Positions 1 through 8,132 of a stretch of 64,000 bases of DNA are shown piece by piece (within the stretch, counting starts at the first letter, position 1; each line of letters starts with the position of its first letter). The translations under genes and the position numbers were made by a program. The stretch covers positions 3,156,401-3,220,400 of the forward strand of contig MU004231.1 in NCBI GenBank assembly GCA_010405405.1, written 5' to 3'. The notes under the pieces are model-generated. The model searched no databases and was not told the DNA's origin. It was given only the letters and a program-made list of their open reading frames with translations. The stretch is from Microthyrium microscopicum (taxonomy: Eukaryota > Ascomycota > Dothideomycetes > Microthyriales > Microthyriaceae).

Positions 1-898
1 GTCAACAGATACGTCTAAATCAGCAGATGATGTATCTCAGGCCTTCACCAGACTTGCAGCAGTTGCTGGAACGTCCACTTGCCATCTGGCCATGAGCGCC
101 GAGCCTGTTTTCGTCAATGGAGTCTGGGGTCCTTATCGAGATGTCTTGATACCAGAATACTGGATGGCGGAAGGAGGACAGAGTGCAACAGGTGAACTAC
201 TGAAGCATGTTATCGAGACACACCCAGCGTATAACGATGCCGTTGAGGCAGCCAAAGCATCTGACTCCAACATCTACGACTTCCTCAACTCCCATCTTCA
301 AAAGACAGCAGAAAGCCAAAAAGCGCCAAACAAGAACGTCAGCTGGCTCGGACGACACATGTTCTTCTACGGCGATCTTTTCGGTAACCGATCTCCCATC
401 GCAGATCCAAACATGAAAGGTTCCATCGTCGGTCTCTCCTCCGACAAAAGCATCGATGCGTTAGCCCTCTTATACTATGGCGCCATGGAGTTTATCGCTC
501 TACAAACCAAACAAATAGTCGAGCAGATGAACGACTCTGGCCATGTAATACAAAGCATATTCATGAGTGGCTCTCTCTGCCAGAACGACATCCTGATGGA
601 TCTTATGAGTACTGCTTGCGATATGCCAGTACTCATACCCAAATACATTCACGCTGCCGTCGTCCATGGTGCCGCTATGCTGGGAGCTAAAGCCGCCAGT
701 CATGCAGATGGTGGCAAAGGAGAGCCGTTATGGGATATAATGGTTCGGATGAGCAAACCTGGTGATGCTGTGTATCCTAATAAGGATGCGGCAATGAAGA
801 AGCTGCTTGAGGCGAAATACAGGGTCTTTCTTGAGCAATGTGATCAGCAGCAAAAGTGGAGGAAGGATATCGATCAGGCTGTAGCTGATTGGAAATAA
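1..898 (+). CDS. FGGY-family carbohydrate kinase, 3' part (ribulokinase-like)
   Basis: C-terminal part of an ATP-dependent sugar kinase of the FGGY family, probably the fungal D-ribulokinase type; the 5' end lies before the window. The reading frame is open from base 2, so the ATG at 92 is internal. What shows it: A-G-T-S-T-C-H at about 74-94 matches the conserved nucleotide-binding segment of the second FGGY domain. It is followed by G-V-W-G-P-Y and Y-W-M-A-E-G-G-Q-S-A-T-G, typical of the ribulokinase branch. Near the C-terminus a G-S-L-C-Q-N-D motif and an A-A-V-V-H-G-A-A-M-L-G helix close the fold. The family phosphorylates free ketopentoses or related sugars in the cytosol. Family assignment is firm; substrate is inferred. 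No intron is needed in the visible part. The stop is TAA at 896-898. Confidence 0.88.
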   Translation, partial: STDTSKSADDVSQAFTRLAAVAGTSTCHLAMSAEPVFVNGVWGPYRDVLIPEYWMAEGGQSATGELLKHVIETHPAYNDAVEAAKASDSNIYDFLNSHLQKTAESQKAPNKNVSWLGRHMFFYGDLFGNRSPIADPNMKGSIVGLSSDKSIDALALLYYGAMEFIALQTKQIVEQMNDSGHVIQSIFMSGSLCQNDILMDLMSTACDMPVLIPKYIHAAVVHGAAMLGAKAASHADGGKGEPLWDIMVRMSKPGDAVYPNKDAAMKKLLEAKYRVFLEQCDQQQKWRKDIDQAVADWK

Positions 899-1393
899 CG
901 TGTGCTAGTGAGTCCAGCAATCCTTACATTTCAATATCCAAAGGGGTCCTCCAATGGTTGGGGGAATCCAGGCAACGATCAGTAGTTGACGTAGACAGTA
1001 TGCTTCAGGTTAGCGAGCTCTTTCATGCTCATCACCAAACCTTCTTCAAATAATATCCACCGTAGGCAAAGACTTGCAAAGCAATGCATTAAAGAAGAAC
1101 ACTTTTTCGTGTAGTATCATAGCACTAAAAGCTGTTACACACCAATACACCATGCCTTGCCCTCAAAGCCTCATAGCCATTACACCTTTAGCATCTATCG
1201 CCAAATTCCATGCTAATCATCACGTCGTGCTCGTCTTATCATTCACATACTTCAACGTCCGCAGTACCATACACATCAAATCGATCAATGCCATAAGAAC
1301 CACGGATATCCTTTCCCAACATGATTTTTGTGGCAACACAGTCGTTAAGACTATTCGTATTGCTTATGACCAAACGCTGCTATCGCAACAGGA
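899..1393. other. Intergenic, convergent 3' ends
   Basis: Lies between the 3' ends of the FGGY kinase (plus strand) and the first paralogue (minus strand). It presumably holds both 3' UTRs. I see no coding signal and no repeat. Confidence 0.5.
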
Positions 1394-3778
1394 CTACGCA
1401 CTGTCTCGCTCTCGGAACTTTGCGCGCTGGTTTGGAGGGACATAATTATCGCGATCCGGTTTTCGGTGCTTGGGACGAGAAGATCTATTGGCAAGAGCGA
1501 GTTGCATAGAAGCATCCTCTAGTCGAACATCGCGAGACAAATTGCCAACTTGAGCAGATCGTTGCGGTCGTAGAGGCACTTGAGCAGAAGTGCCAGTGTC
1601 TCCACCATCGACTTGGACCGCTTGACCGCCATTTTGAGCGACAAGGCTATTGTCTTGAGCAGGTGGATGAACATTTGGCTGCATCAGTTCAGCAACGTCT
1701 GGGATAGTACAACCTTGATATGAGATGGTAAAGCCACGGGCTTGCAGTCCACGAATCTCTTCAGCCACTTGGTCGTCATCTTTCTCATCAGGGTGAGGAC
1801 CGTTGCGACTATGCAAATCATCGTTTCCAGCTGGTGCGCGTACATCTCGTCGATCCCGAGGAGTATAGTTATCTAGTGGTATCGACACCACTTGCTCCTG
1901 TTGAAGTATTCCTCGAGCAGGACGATTGTGGTTTCTAGTTGCTTGGCTTAGACGAAGTCGAGGAGTAGTATTGTTTCCTGGTGGTGTGGGCACCACTTGC
2001 TCCTGCTGAACTACTTCCTGAGCAGGACGATCACGATTTCCAACCCGCTGGCGGTTGTCTCGTCGATTGCGAGGCGCCACGTTGCCTACATGAGCTGGTG
2101 CTCCGAATCGCTGTCCATTTGTTGATTGGGCAGGTAGATCTGTACCGTGCGCTACTGGCGCAGTGTTGGCCTTTTGGGTAGTTGTTATATCGGTAGCCCA
2201 TTTCGATTTCGACATTTCATTGGCAACTCGAGACGTAGGAGGATTGTTTGCATCAACCACCGGAGTAGCCCATTTCGACGTCGATAATCCGTTTGAATCT
2301 CGAGTAACAGCGATGGTCGCAGGGAAAGTTTTTGCCTGCACCTTCGAGGTAGCCCATCTTGATGTTGAGACTCCGTTCGCAGCTTGAGTAAGATCGTCAG
2401 AAGAAGGAGGCGCATCTACAGCCTCTGGAGAAGCCAACTGAGTAGGAACGACTGTATCCTGAGCTTGTAAAGTGACTTTCGCCATTTCGACAGCAATGCC
2501 ATTTGCACCTTCAGAGGCAGCCATTGGGGCGAGCAGAGCCGTAGTCATGACCTGAGCCGATAGACAACTATTGGTCCCATCAGGCTTGGCAGTCTCTCCG
2601 CTGGTAATAGCCTCCTGGGTTGGAGGAGCCGTATTTTCGTTTGGTGTGCTATCATTGGCAGTTTCGACAGGTTTGCTAGCCTCACTCTCGGCGGGACGAC
2701 GGCCACTAACAGCGGGAGCTTCTTGACTTAGAGAATCCGGTTGCTCGCAAACATCGTTGCTAGTCGACATAACATGTCGAATGTCGTTACCATCAGAAAC
2801 TCCTTGAGTCACGGGATTAGGTTGACCATTGGTTTCGTCGGATGCTGGGAGATCAGTTTCGCCTGTAGCTTCCACTGGAGCGGAAGGAGTCATTACTTTA
2901 GCTGTTGTAGCAACAGTGACTGTTCCGATAGCCTTGCCAATCTCATTCTTCGTATCTTGTCCTTGGGGAGCAATAGATTTAGCCCGAGCTAGGTCGTCGA
3001 GGTAGCCCATCTCGAACGCCAACTCGGCCTCCTCTGCCCAGTCGATTGCCTGTGGTTCCATGCTTATTTGGGTAGCTACATTGTGAGGAAACTTATCAGA
3101 CGATGGTAGCTCTTGGGCGGGCGCCTCGGGATTTGCTTCGGCGGAAGGACTATCAATTGGAGGTGACTTCTGAGTACACGCCTCGATCGCAGCAGCCTTC
3201 TGTGCGGCCTGTCGAATTTCGCGATCTTTTGCCACCATTTCCGCAGGCATTAGAGACTTGTCTGCCCATTTAGAAGCAAATATCGAGAGATGGCCATCTC
3301 GAACACACAGGTCCAACGCGGCGGCCAGAGGGGCTCCTCCACGTGTTGTAGGCTCTACTGCAGCGGCGTGCTGGGTGACCAAAGGAGGTATCGCAGGTCC
3401 CATTGCCGATTGAGATGACCCATTATTTGGTCGAGGCTGGCGTTGGAGATTAGATCTGGCGTTGTTGTGGTTCTCCCCGTGGCGGGCACGATTGGTTTGG
3501 GCATTATCGTTGTTCTCGTTGCGGCGGCCGCGCTTGGCTTGGTCGTTGGCGTGATTTTCGTCGCGGCGACCACGATTTTGCTGGCTATGGGCATTATATT
3601 CGTTGCGGCGATCACGATTGGCTTGGCTATTGTTGTAGATCTCGTCGCGGCGAGCACGATCAGGTTGGCTATTAGCATTGTTCTCGTCGCGGCGACCGTG
3701 ATGGTGTTGGCTATTCGCGCTGTTGCCATCGCGGCGACGATTGTGCCAGACATCGCCGTTTTTACGACGCTCCTCCAT
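1394..3778 (-). CDS. Low-complexity protein, paralogue 1 of a tandem triplet (794 aa)
   Basis: Function unknown. A single coding exon follows a 5'-UTR intron. Residues 15-112 are seven tandem 14-residue repeats of type R-R-[DN]-E-N-x-A-N-S-Q-x-x-R-x. Residues ~125-195 are a core shared with the next two genes: G-P-A-x-P-P-L-V-T-x-H-A, then C-V-R-D-x-H-L-x-I-F-x-S-K-W-A-D-K and M-P-A-E-M-V-A-K-D-R-E-I. A Ser/Thr/Ala/Pro-rich middle carries three S-[RK]-W-A-T motifs at residues 473-477, 501-505 and 525-529. Residues ~584-650 hold two imperfect copies of a ~40-residue Q-E-Q-V-V-containing repeat. The tail reads N-Y-V-P-P-N-Q-R. There is no signal peptide or membrane segment, so it is probably intracellular and mostly disordered. 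The Y-V-P-P-x-x-R tail resembles a short motif found in RNA-binding and translation proteins such as Ded1/DDX3 and PYM; that link is a guess. Confidence 0.8.
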   Translation of the reverse strand: MEERRKNGDVWHNRRRDGNSANSQHHHGRRDENNANSQPDRARRDEIYNNSQANRDRRNEYNAHSQQNRGRRDENHANDQAKRGRRNENNDNAQTNRARHGENHNNARSNLQRQPRPNNGSSQSAMGPAIPPLVTQHAAAVEPTTRGGAPLAAALDLCVRDGHLSIFASKWADKSLMPAEMVAKDREIRQAAQKAAAIEACTQKSPPIDSPSAEANPEAPAQELPSSDKFPHNVATQISMEPQAIDWAEEAELAFEMGYLDDLARAKSIAPQGQDTKNEIGKAIGTVTVATTAKVMTPSAPVEATGETDLPASDETNGQPNPVTQGVSDGNDIRHVMSTSNDVCEQPDSLSQEAPAVSGRRPAESEASKPVETANDSTPNENTAPPTQEAITSGETAKPDGTNSCLSAQVMTTALLAPMAASEGANGIAVEMAKVTLQAQDTVVPTQLASPEAVDAPPSSDDLTQAANGVSTSRWATSKVQAKTFPATIAVTRDSNGLSTSKWATPVVDANNPPTSRVANEMSKSKWATDITTTQKANTAPVAHGTDLPAQSTNGQRFGAPAHVGNVAPRNRRDNRQRVGNRDRPAQEVVQQEQVVPTPPGNNTTPRLRLSQATRNHNRPARGILQQEQVVSIPLDNYTPRDRRDVRAPAGNDDLHSRNGPHPDEKDDDQVAEEIRGLQARGFTISYQGCTIPDVAELMQPNVHPPAQDNSLVAQNGGQAVQVDGGDTGTSAQVPLRPQRSAQVGNLSRDVRLEDASMQLALANRSSRPKHRKPDRDNYVPPNQRAKFRERDSA
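3443..3736 (-). repeat. Coding minisatellite, 7 x 42 bp
   Basis: Seven tandem 42 bp units encode the 14-residue R-R-[DN]-E-N repeats near the N-terminus of paralogue 1. Unit length is constant, so frame is kept. Neither neighbouring paralogue has this repeat. Confidence 0.85.
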
Positions 3779-3829
3779 CTTATTTCGTTAGTTTATTGTA
3801 CCATTTAGACACTCTTCGTGATTGCTTAC
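3779..3829 (-). other. 5'-UTR intron of paralogue 1 (51 nt)
   Basis: Read on the minus strand it starts GTAAGC, carries a perfect ACTAAC branch site and ends in AG directly before the ATG of 1394-3778. No ATG is seen in the short exon upstream, so I call it a leader intron. Paralogues 2 and 3 have the same arrangement. Confidence 0.7.
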
Positions 3830-4216
3830 TATTTGTGTTGGTTTGGTTTGCTGATAGTTGGTCGATTTGTTGGATGGCTTTGGATGAGCAATAGAGAGAA
3901 AATCGAACAGTGCTTAGTTTCGGGCGTGGGAAAAGGTTGGCGAGGAGAGAAATGAGGTCCAGGAAGCAGAAGAAGGCAAATAAGGTATATATAAGGACCG
4001 AGTAAGGTGCTAGCTCAGTAAGAGGTGCTCAGTGACTGTCACTTTCCTCACCTCACTGGCAATTTTCACGGGCTAAATGGCCAGCAACGAATAATAACAG
4101 GACTTCACTACCTTAAGAATGGTATGAGGTGCAATTGATACGTGTGGCGTTGTCAATATACCTCAATATCAAGCTGGAGGTGGAAATGAGCGAGTCTGAA
4201 CCATATACAGAAAGCG
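3830..4216 (-). promoter_or_regulatory. Promoter of paralogue 1 with duplicated upstream block
   Basis: A TATATATA stretch at ~3985-3993 is a likely TATA box. Farther upstream, ~4108-4216 holds elements in fixed order: CCTTAAG, TATGAGGTGCAATTGATA, CAATATCAAGCTGGAGGTGG, then CCATATACAGAAAGCGG. Matching elements at similar distance lie upstream of the next two paralogues. The remaining stretch 4217-4823, up to the 3' end of paralogue 2, shows no coding signal. Confidence 0.6.
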
Positions 4217-4823
4217 GAAACAACAACATTTTTGACAAGCGCTCTGCGCCTGTCACATAGGTGATGGTACCAAAGACTTATACGCTCGGTAGCGAAGGCA
4301 TCAGGTGCCTTGATCAACATTTTGATAGGACTGTTACAACAGATCTCGGACTTTCATATTGGTGCGAGCTAACAGTAATGCCTTCACGAAGGACTTATCA
4401 GATACCTTAACGATTACTAGTACATTCTTGACCTTTATACTTGGTTTGTTTGCGAAAGCAAATCATTAAAGTCTCATTATTTCTAGCAAAGCTCAGCAAA
4501 CCTTTCGGTTTGGCTACCTAGGTAGGTAGCTAGGTACAAACACTTTTTCTGGCTGATGCCCGGCTTGTTATAGCTGGCGATCTCAACTCATCACTTTTCT
4601 TTTTGCGGGAAGTGGACAAACCGGTAGGTTGACGTCCGTTTTCCAGTTCTACGTTCTTCTTTCCTCGTTCTTACTTGGGCAATGTTCATCCCTAACCTTT
4701 TTAAAAGTTCATACCCCACATTTTGCTTTCTCTACCGATCTATCCTCATGATGCTGAATAGCGATTCACGATCCACACGCTGATAACAGCGTGATCATCA
4801 TACCAGTTTTCGATTACCCAAGG

Positions 4824-6974
4824 CTATAAGGACTTTGTGCGCGTATGTCGAGGAATGTACACCTGGGCATCTGAGCTTGGCTGTCTAGGTTGGGAGTTTT
4901 GCGGATTTTGGACAGACTCAATGGCGACGTCTCGATTTGCACGGTGAGAAGTGGTATTGAAAGGTTCGGACGGAACTGGACGCGCCGCAGTTGCTTCTTG
5001 TGTAGAGCATTCCACCCGATGTAGATGATTGAGACGGCCCTGACCCTGATTGCCTAGACGATTTTGTTGAGCCTGGTTACGATGGTGTGCTGGACGACCT
5101 CTATGACCCTGATGATTTGTGAAAGATTGTTGGCTCTGATGGGTAGGGAAAGCTTGTTGTCCCTGATGACTAGGTTGGGCTTGTCGGCTCTGATGAATAT
5201 GGAAAGCCTGTTGTCCCTGGTGAGAAGTGTGACTTACTTGGCTCCGATGAGTTGGGAAGGCGTGTTGTCCCCGATGATCTGGCCAAGCTTGTTGTCCTTG
5301 ATGAGTTCGGGAAGCTTGTTGACCCCGACGAGTGGGCCGAGCTTGCTGACCATGATGAAATGGGGAGCTTTGCTGACCCTGGTGAGTCGGCCGAGCTTGC
5401 TGACCAAGATTTGGACGAGCTTGATGGCCTCCATGGATTGATTGAGCCTGCTCGTTGTGATTGAAGCGGGTTCGTTGGCCACTCTGATTTCGAAGAGCTA
5501 GAGGTTCTGCAGAAATAATGGCCGTAGCACTTATATCATGTGGTCGAGACTCCTGTCGCGTGTCACGATCATGAGGAGTCAGCATAGCGGAAAGAGTGCC
5601 CGAGGCAGAGTTTGGTGTAGCAGTCATACCTGGCCGTCCAGATTGCGCATTACGATGGTCAGCAGTGGTCATTATAGCAGGTGTGCTCGGCGCTTGTGCC
5701 CATCTCGAACTCTCTATACCTGCGGAGGCACGAGGAGCCACATCTTCGGCAGGGCTAGACACTGCCTGAGGCTTTTGGATGGTGACTAGAGCATCAAGTT
5801 TAGGCAAGTTTGCCCACCAAGGTGCTTGAACGCGATTCTCTTTGACAGTGACCGTGGCTGGTAATGCCGGCAGATGTGTCCACCAAGGGTCCTGCGCGAT
5901 GACTCGAGCTTGGAGCATGATGTCGTCAGAAGAACCAGGAGCCGCCTGATGTTCTATAGTAGAGCCTACTGAAGACATTTCGAGAGAGTCTGCCCATGAT
6001 GGTTGCTCTACGTTGGAAGACACTCGAGTAGTCGTGCTGTGAGATGGATCAGCTGCTGCTTGATCCTCCTGGGGAGCCGCCTGGCCTTGGACAGATGTTT
6101 CTTCGGGTGATGATGAAACACCGGAGAGGGTTGCAATAGGCGGCGCTTCTAGTTGTTGAATAGTCTTTATAGGTGGCAAGTCTGGGTCATCTGCCCATCT
6201 CGATTTTCCTACTTCATAGAGAGCTTGAGTCGTCTTTTCAACAGAAGTTTCAAGCGATGTTTCGTGCTTTTGACCATCAAGTTGAACTGGAGGAGCTATG
6301 CTAACAGCTGGAAGTAGATTGGTAGCACCCAGCATAACAGACGGCATAGTGGCAACAGGCTCTGGTCGTTTTTGGTTCTTCTCGCGCTGTTGCTTCACTT
6401 CACGGTCTTTGGCAGCTATCTCGGCTGGCATCTTTGACTTATCTGCATACTTGGAGTCCCATATTCCAAGATGTGGATTTCTAACGCATGAGTCCATTGT
6501 GTCTACCAAATCAGCTCCTGCTCGAGTAGTGGGTGGTGGTCCAATGGGAGCGTGGCCAGTGACCAGCGGAGGTCTCACTGGACCCAGTGCTGCTTCTGAG
6601 GTGGGATCTTGAGCTGGCGCTCGGTGGCTAAGATTAGCTTCGTTCAAGGTACGACGGAAAACATGGTCGTTGCGGCGGTAGGAATTTGCGCCGTTGAAAT
6701 TACTGCCTGTGTTATTGTTGCGAGGACCACGGCCGCGATGGTTGACATTTGTTTCTTGAGGGGCGGGAGGTACAGATGGTGCTCGGAAGGCAGGATTACG
6801 GTCGACAGACGTCTGGTCAGGTACATTGCCAATATGATTGGAGTTGTTGCTGTTTCGACTGAAGTTGTCGCCAATTTGATCGAAGCTGCCGTGGTTATTG
6901 GTGTTGTTGCGAGCACCGCGCCCACCATTACGCCTATATCGCCAGTGACCGTTATTGTTGTGGCCGCTCGCCAT
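4824..6974 (-). CDS. Low-complexity protein, paralogue 2 of a tandem triplet (716 aa)
   Basis: Function unknown. Residues 1-110 are rich in Asn, Gly and Arg (RGG/RNN-like). Residues ~128-200 are the triplet core: G-P-V-R-P-P-L-V-T-x-H-A-P, then C-V-R-N-P-H-L-G-I-W-D-S-K-Y-A-D-K-S-K and M-P-A-E-I-A-A-K-D-R-E-V. The middle carries tryptophan motifs at S-R-W-A (258-261), S-W-A-D (326-329), W-W (364-365 and 386-387) and S-R-W-A (423-426). Residues ~513-640 are a Gln/His-rich tract of ~10-residue units of type H-Q-G-Q-Q-A-R-P-T. The tail V-Y-I-P-R-H-T-R aligns with the tails of the other two. No membrane or secretion signal is seen. The start is the first ATG after the leader intron, in context AG-ATG-G as in the two other copies. 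Confidence 0.8.
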   Translation of the reverse strand: MASGHNNNGHWRYRRNGGRGARNNTNNHGSFDQIGDNFSRNSNNSNHIGNVPDQTSVDRNPAFRAPSVPPAPQETNVNHRGRGPRNNNTGSNFNGANSYRRNDHVFRRTLNEANLSHRAPAQDPTSEAALGPVRPPLVTGHAPIGPPPTTRAGADLVDTMDSCVRNPHLGIWDSKYADKSKMPAEIAAKDREVKQQREKNQKRPEPVATMPSVMLGATNLLPAVSIAPPVQLDGQKHETSLETSVEKTTQALYEVGKSRWADDPDLPPIKTIQQLEAPPIATLSGVSSSPEETSVQGQAAPQEDQAAADPSHSTTTRVSSNVEQPSWADSLEMSSVGSTIEHQAAPGSSDDIMLQARVIAQDPWWTHLPALPATVTVKENRVQAPWWANLPKLDALVTIQKPQAVSSPAEDVAPRASAGIESSRWAQAPSTPAIMTTADHRNAQSGRPGMTATPNSASGTLSAMLTPHDRDTRQESRPHDISATAIISAEPLALRNQSGQRTRFNHNEQAQSIHGGHQARPNLGQQARPTHQGQQSSPFHHGQQARPTRRGQQASRTHQGQQAWPDHRGQHAFPTHRSQVSHTSHQGQQAFHIHQSRQAQPSHQGQQAFPTHQSQQSFTNHQGHRGRPAHHRNQAQQNRLGNQGQGRLNHLHRVECSTQEATAARPVPSEPFNTTSHRANRDVAIESVQNPQNSQPRQPSSDAQVYIPRHTRTKSL
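5055..5438 (-). repeat. Coding repeat, ~13 imperfect units of ~30 bp
   Basis: Encodes the Gln/His-rich decapeptide tract (H-Q-G-Q-Q-A-x-P-T type) of paralogue 2. Units vary in sequence but hold the 10-residue period over most of the tract. Confidence 0.75.
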
Positions 6975-7021
6975 CTAGATTTTGTCCGTCTCCGGTATTT
7001 GGACTGAGAAAGATGACTTAC
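6975..7021 (-). other. 5'-UTR intron of paralogue 2 (47 nt)
   Basis: Minus-strand GTAAGT to CTAG; the acceptor AG touches the ATG at 6974. Position and design match the leader introns of paralogues 1 and 3. Confidence 0.65.
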
Positions 7022-7400
7022 TTTGCGTGTGAAGTATATTTGTGATGCGATGAGCGTGCGATGTGAGCTGATGCGGTTCAAGAATATAGAGTGGTTGAAG
7101 AGAGTATTGGCGGTGCGGAAAGGCGAGGAAGAGGTAGAGGAAGAAGAAGTGGAAGGCGAGGAGATAGAGAAAGGCCAAAGGATTATATACAAGGACGGCG
7201 ACTGTTAGAATCGAATCGAACCATCACTGAGAGGTTACTAGCGCCAATCTAACCGAACGAAAGCAAAACAAGCATAGGCTACCTTAAGAAACACATTCGG
7301 TCAATTGATATATAACGAGCGGCAGTAACGACTACTGAGAGCACCTCGATATCAGCCAGGAGGTGGCTGTTGTAGATGATCTAACCCATATACGGAAGCA
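7022..7400 (-). promoter_or_regulatory. Promoter of paralogue 2 with duplicated upstream block
   Basis: A TATATA core at ~7184-7189 lies in a setting (followed by AAGGAC) like that of copy 1. The upstream block spans ~7280-7400: ACCTTAAG, TCAATTGATATA, CTCGATATCAGCCAGGAGGTGG, CCATATACGGAAGC. It lacks the ATGAGGTGCAAT element present in copies 1 and 3. The stretch 7401-8132, up to the 3' end of paralogue 3, has short random ORFs but nothing I can call. Confidence 0.55.
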
Positions 7401-8132
7401 GTATTCGGTCAACAGATATTCTACTCTTGGCCATCCGCTAGACCACCTGGTACTCGCTGGATATTCACAATGAACCGAGACAAACCGGCTTATAGGCCTT
7501 GGAGTATGCTCGTAAGACGAGAATCACATTATCCTCCGAAGCAAAGGCAAAATGAACCAGCTTCGAAGCTCTCATAATGATGTACCAGGGATATATTCGC
7601 TCTTTATGCTCCTTGTATGTTTGCGAGCTACCACAGTTTGCGCTGTGGTCAACGACTTCTAGTGGCAACTGGTAGATAAGGCTATTGACAAACAATCTCC
7701 TCAAACTATGTCAGACTTTTCGACGATGGTCTTCTGTCTTGGGCAGGCAATGTTTAGGTTAGTGTTCGACTTGCATTCATTCGATAAGGTAGGTCACCAT
7801 ATAAAATATGTATCCCAAGTTATATCGCGCTCTAGGTATCATCCAAGGTTGAAGACTTTTGACTTATTATATCATTATTTCGTACTGCCCATGCCTCGGA
7901 ACGACTGGTTCTTTCAGTTGGTGCTTCGCTTCACCTTTTCATATTCATCACACTCTAGCCGTCTATCAAGAAGTAACCTTTGATTGCAAAGACGCAGTTG
8001 CACCATCCACGAAGTTCTAGCCTTCTCTTTACCTCCATCATCCGAGGTGCTCAGATCATTCTTCGTCTTCCATTCCATGCCAATCATTGTAGGCCAATCG
8101 CCATCCCTTCATCGAATCCTTTCCCCTTGTCA

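Noticed and set aside
3443-3808. Plus-strand 121-codon ORF with many Val/Ile/Ala residues that looks like a membrane protein
   Set aside because: It is the antisense reading of the 42 bp coding repeat in paralogue 1; the minus frame is longer, ordered and shared with the other copies.
5064-5441. Plus-strand 125-codon Leu/Ser-rich ORF
   Set aside because: Antisense shadow of the Gln/His-rich repeat of paralogue 2.
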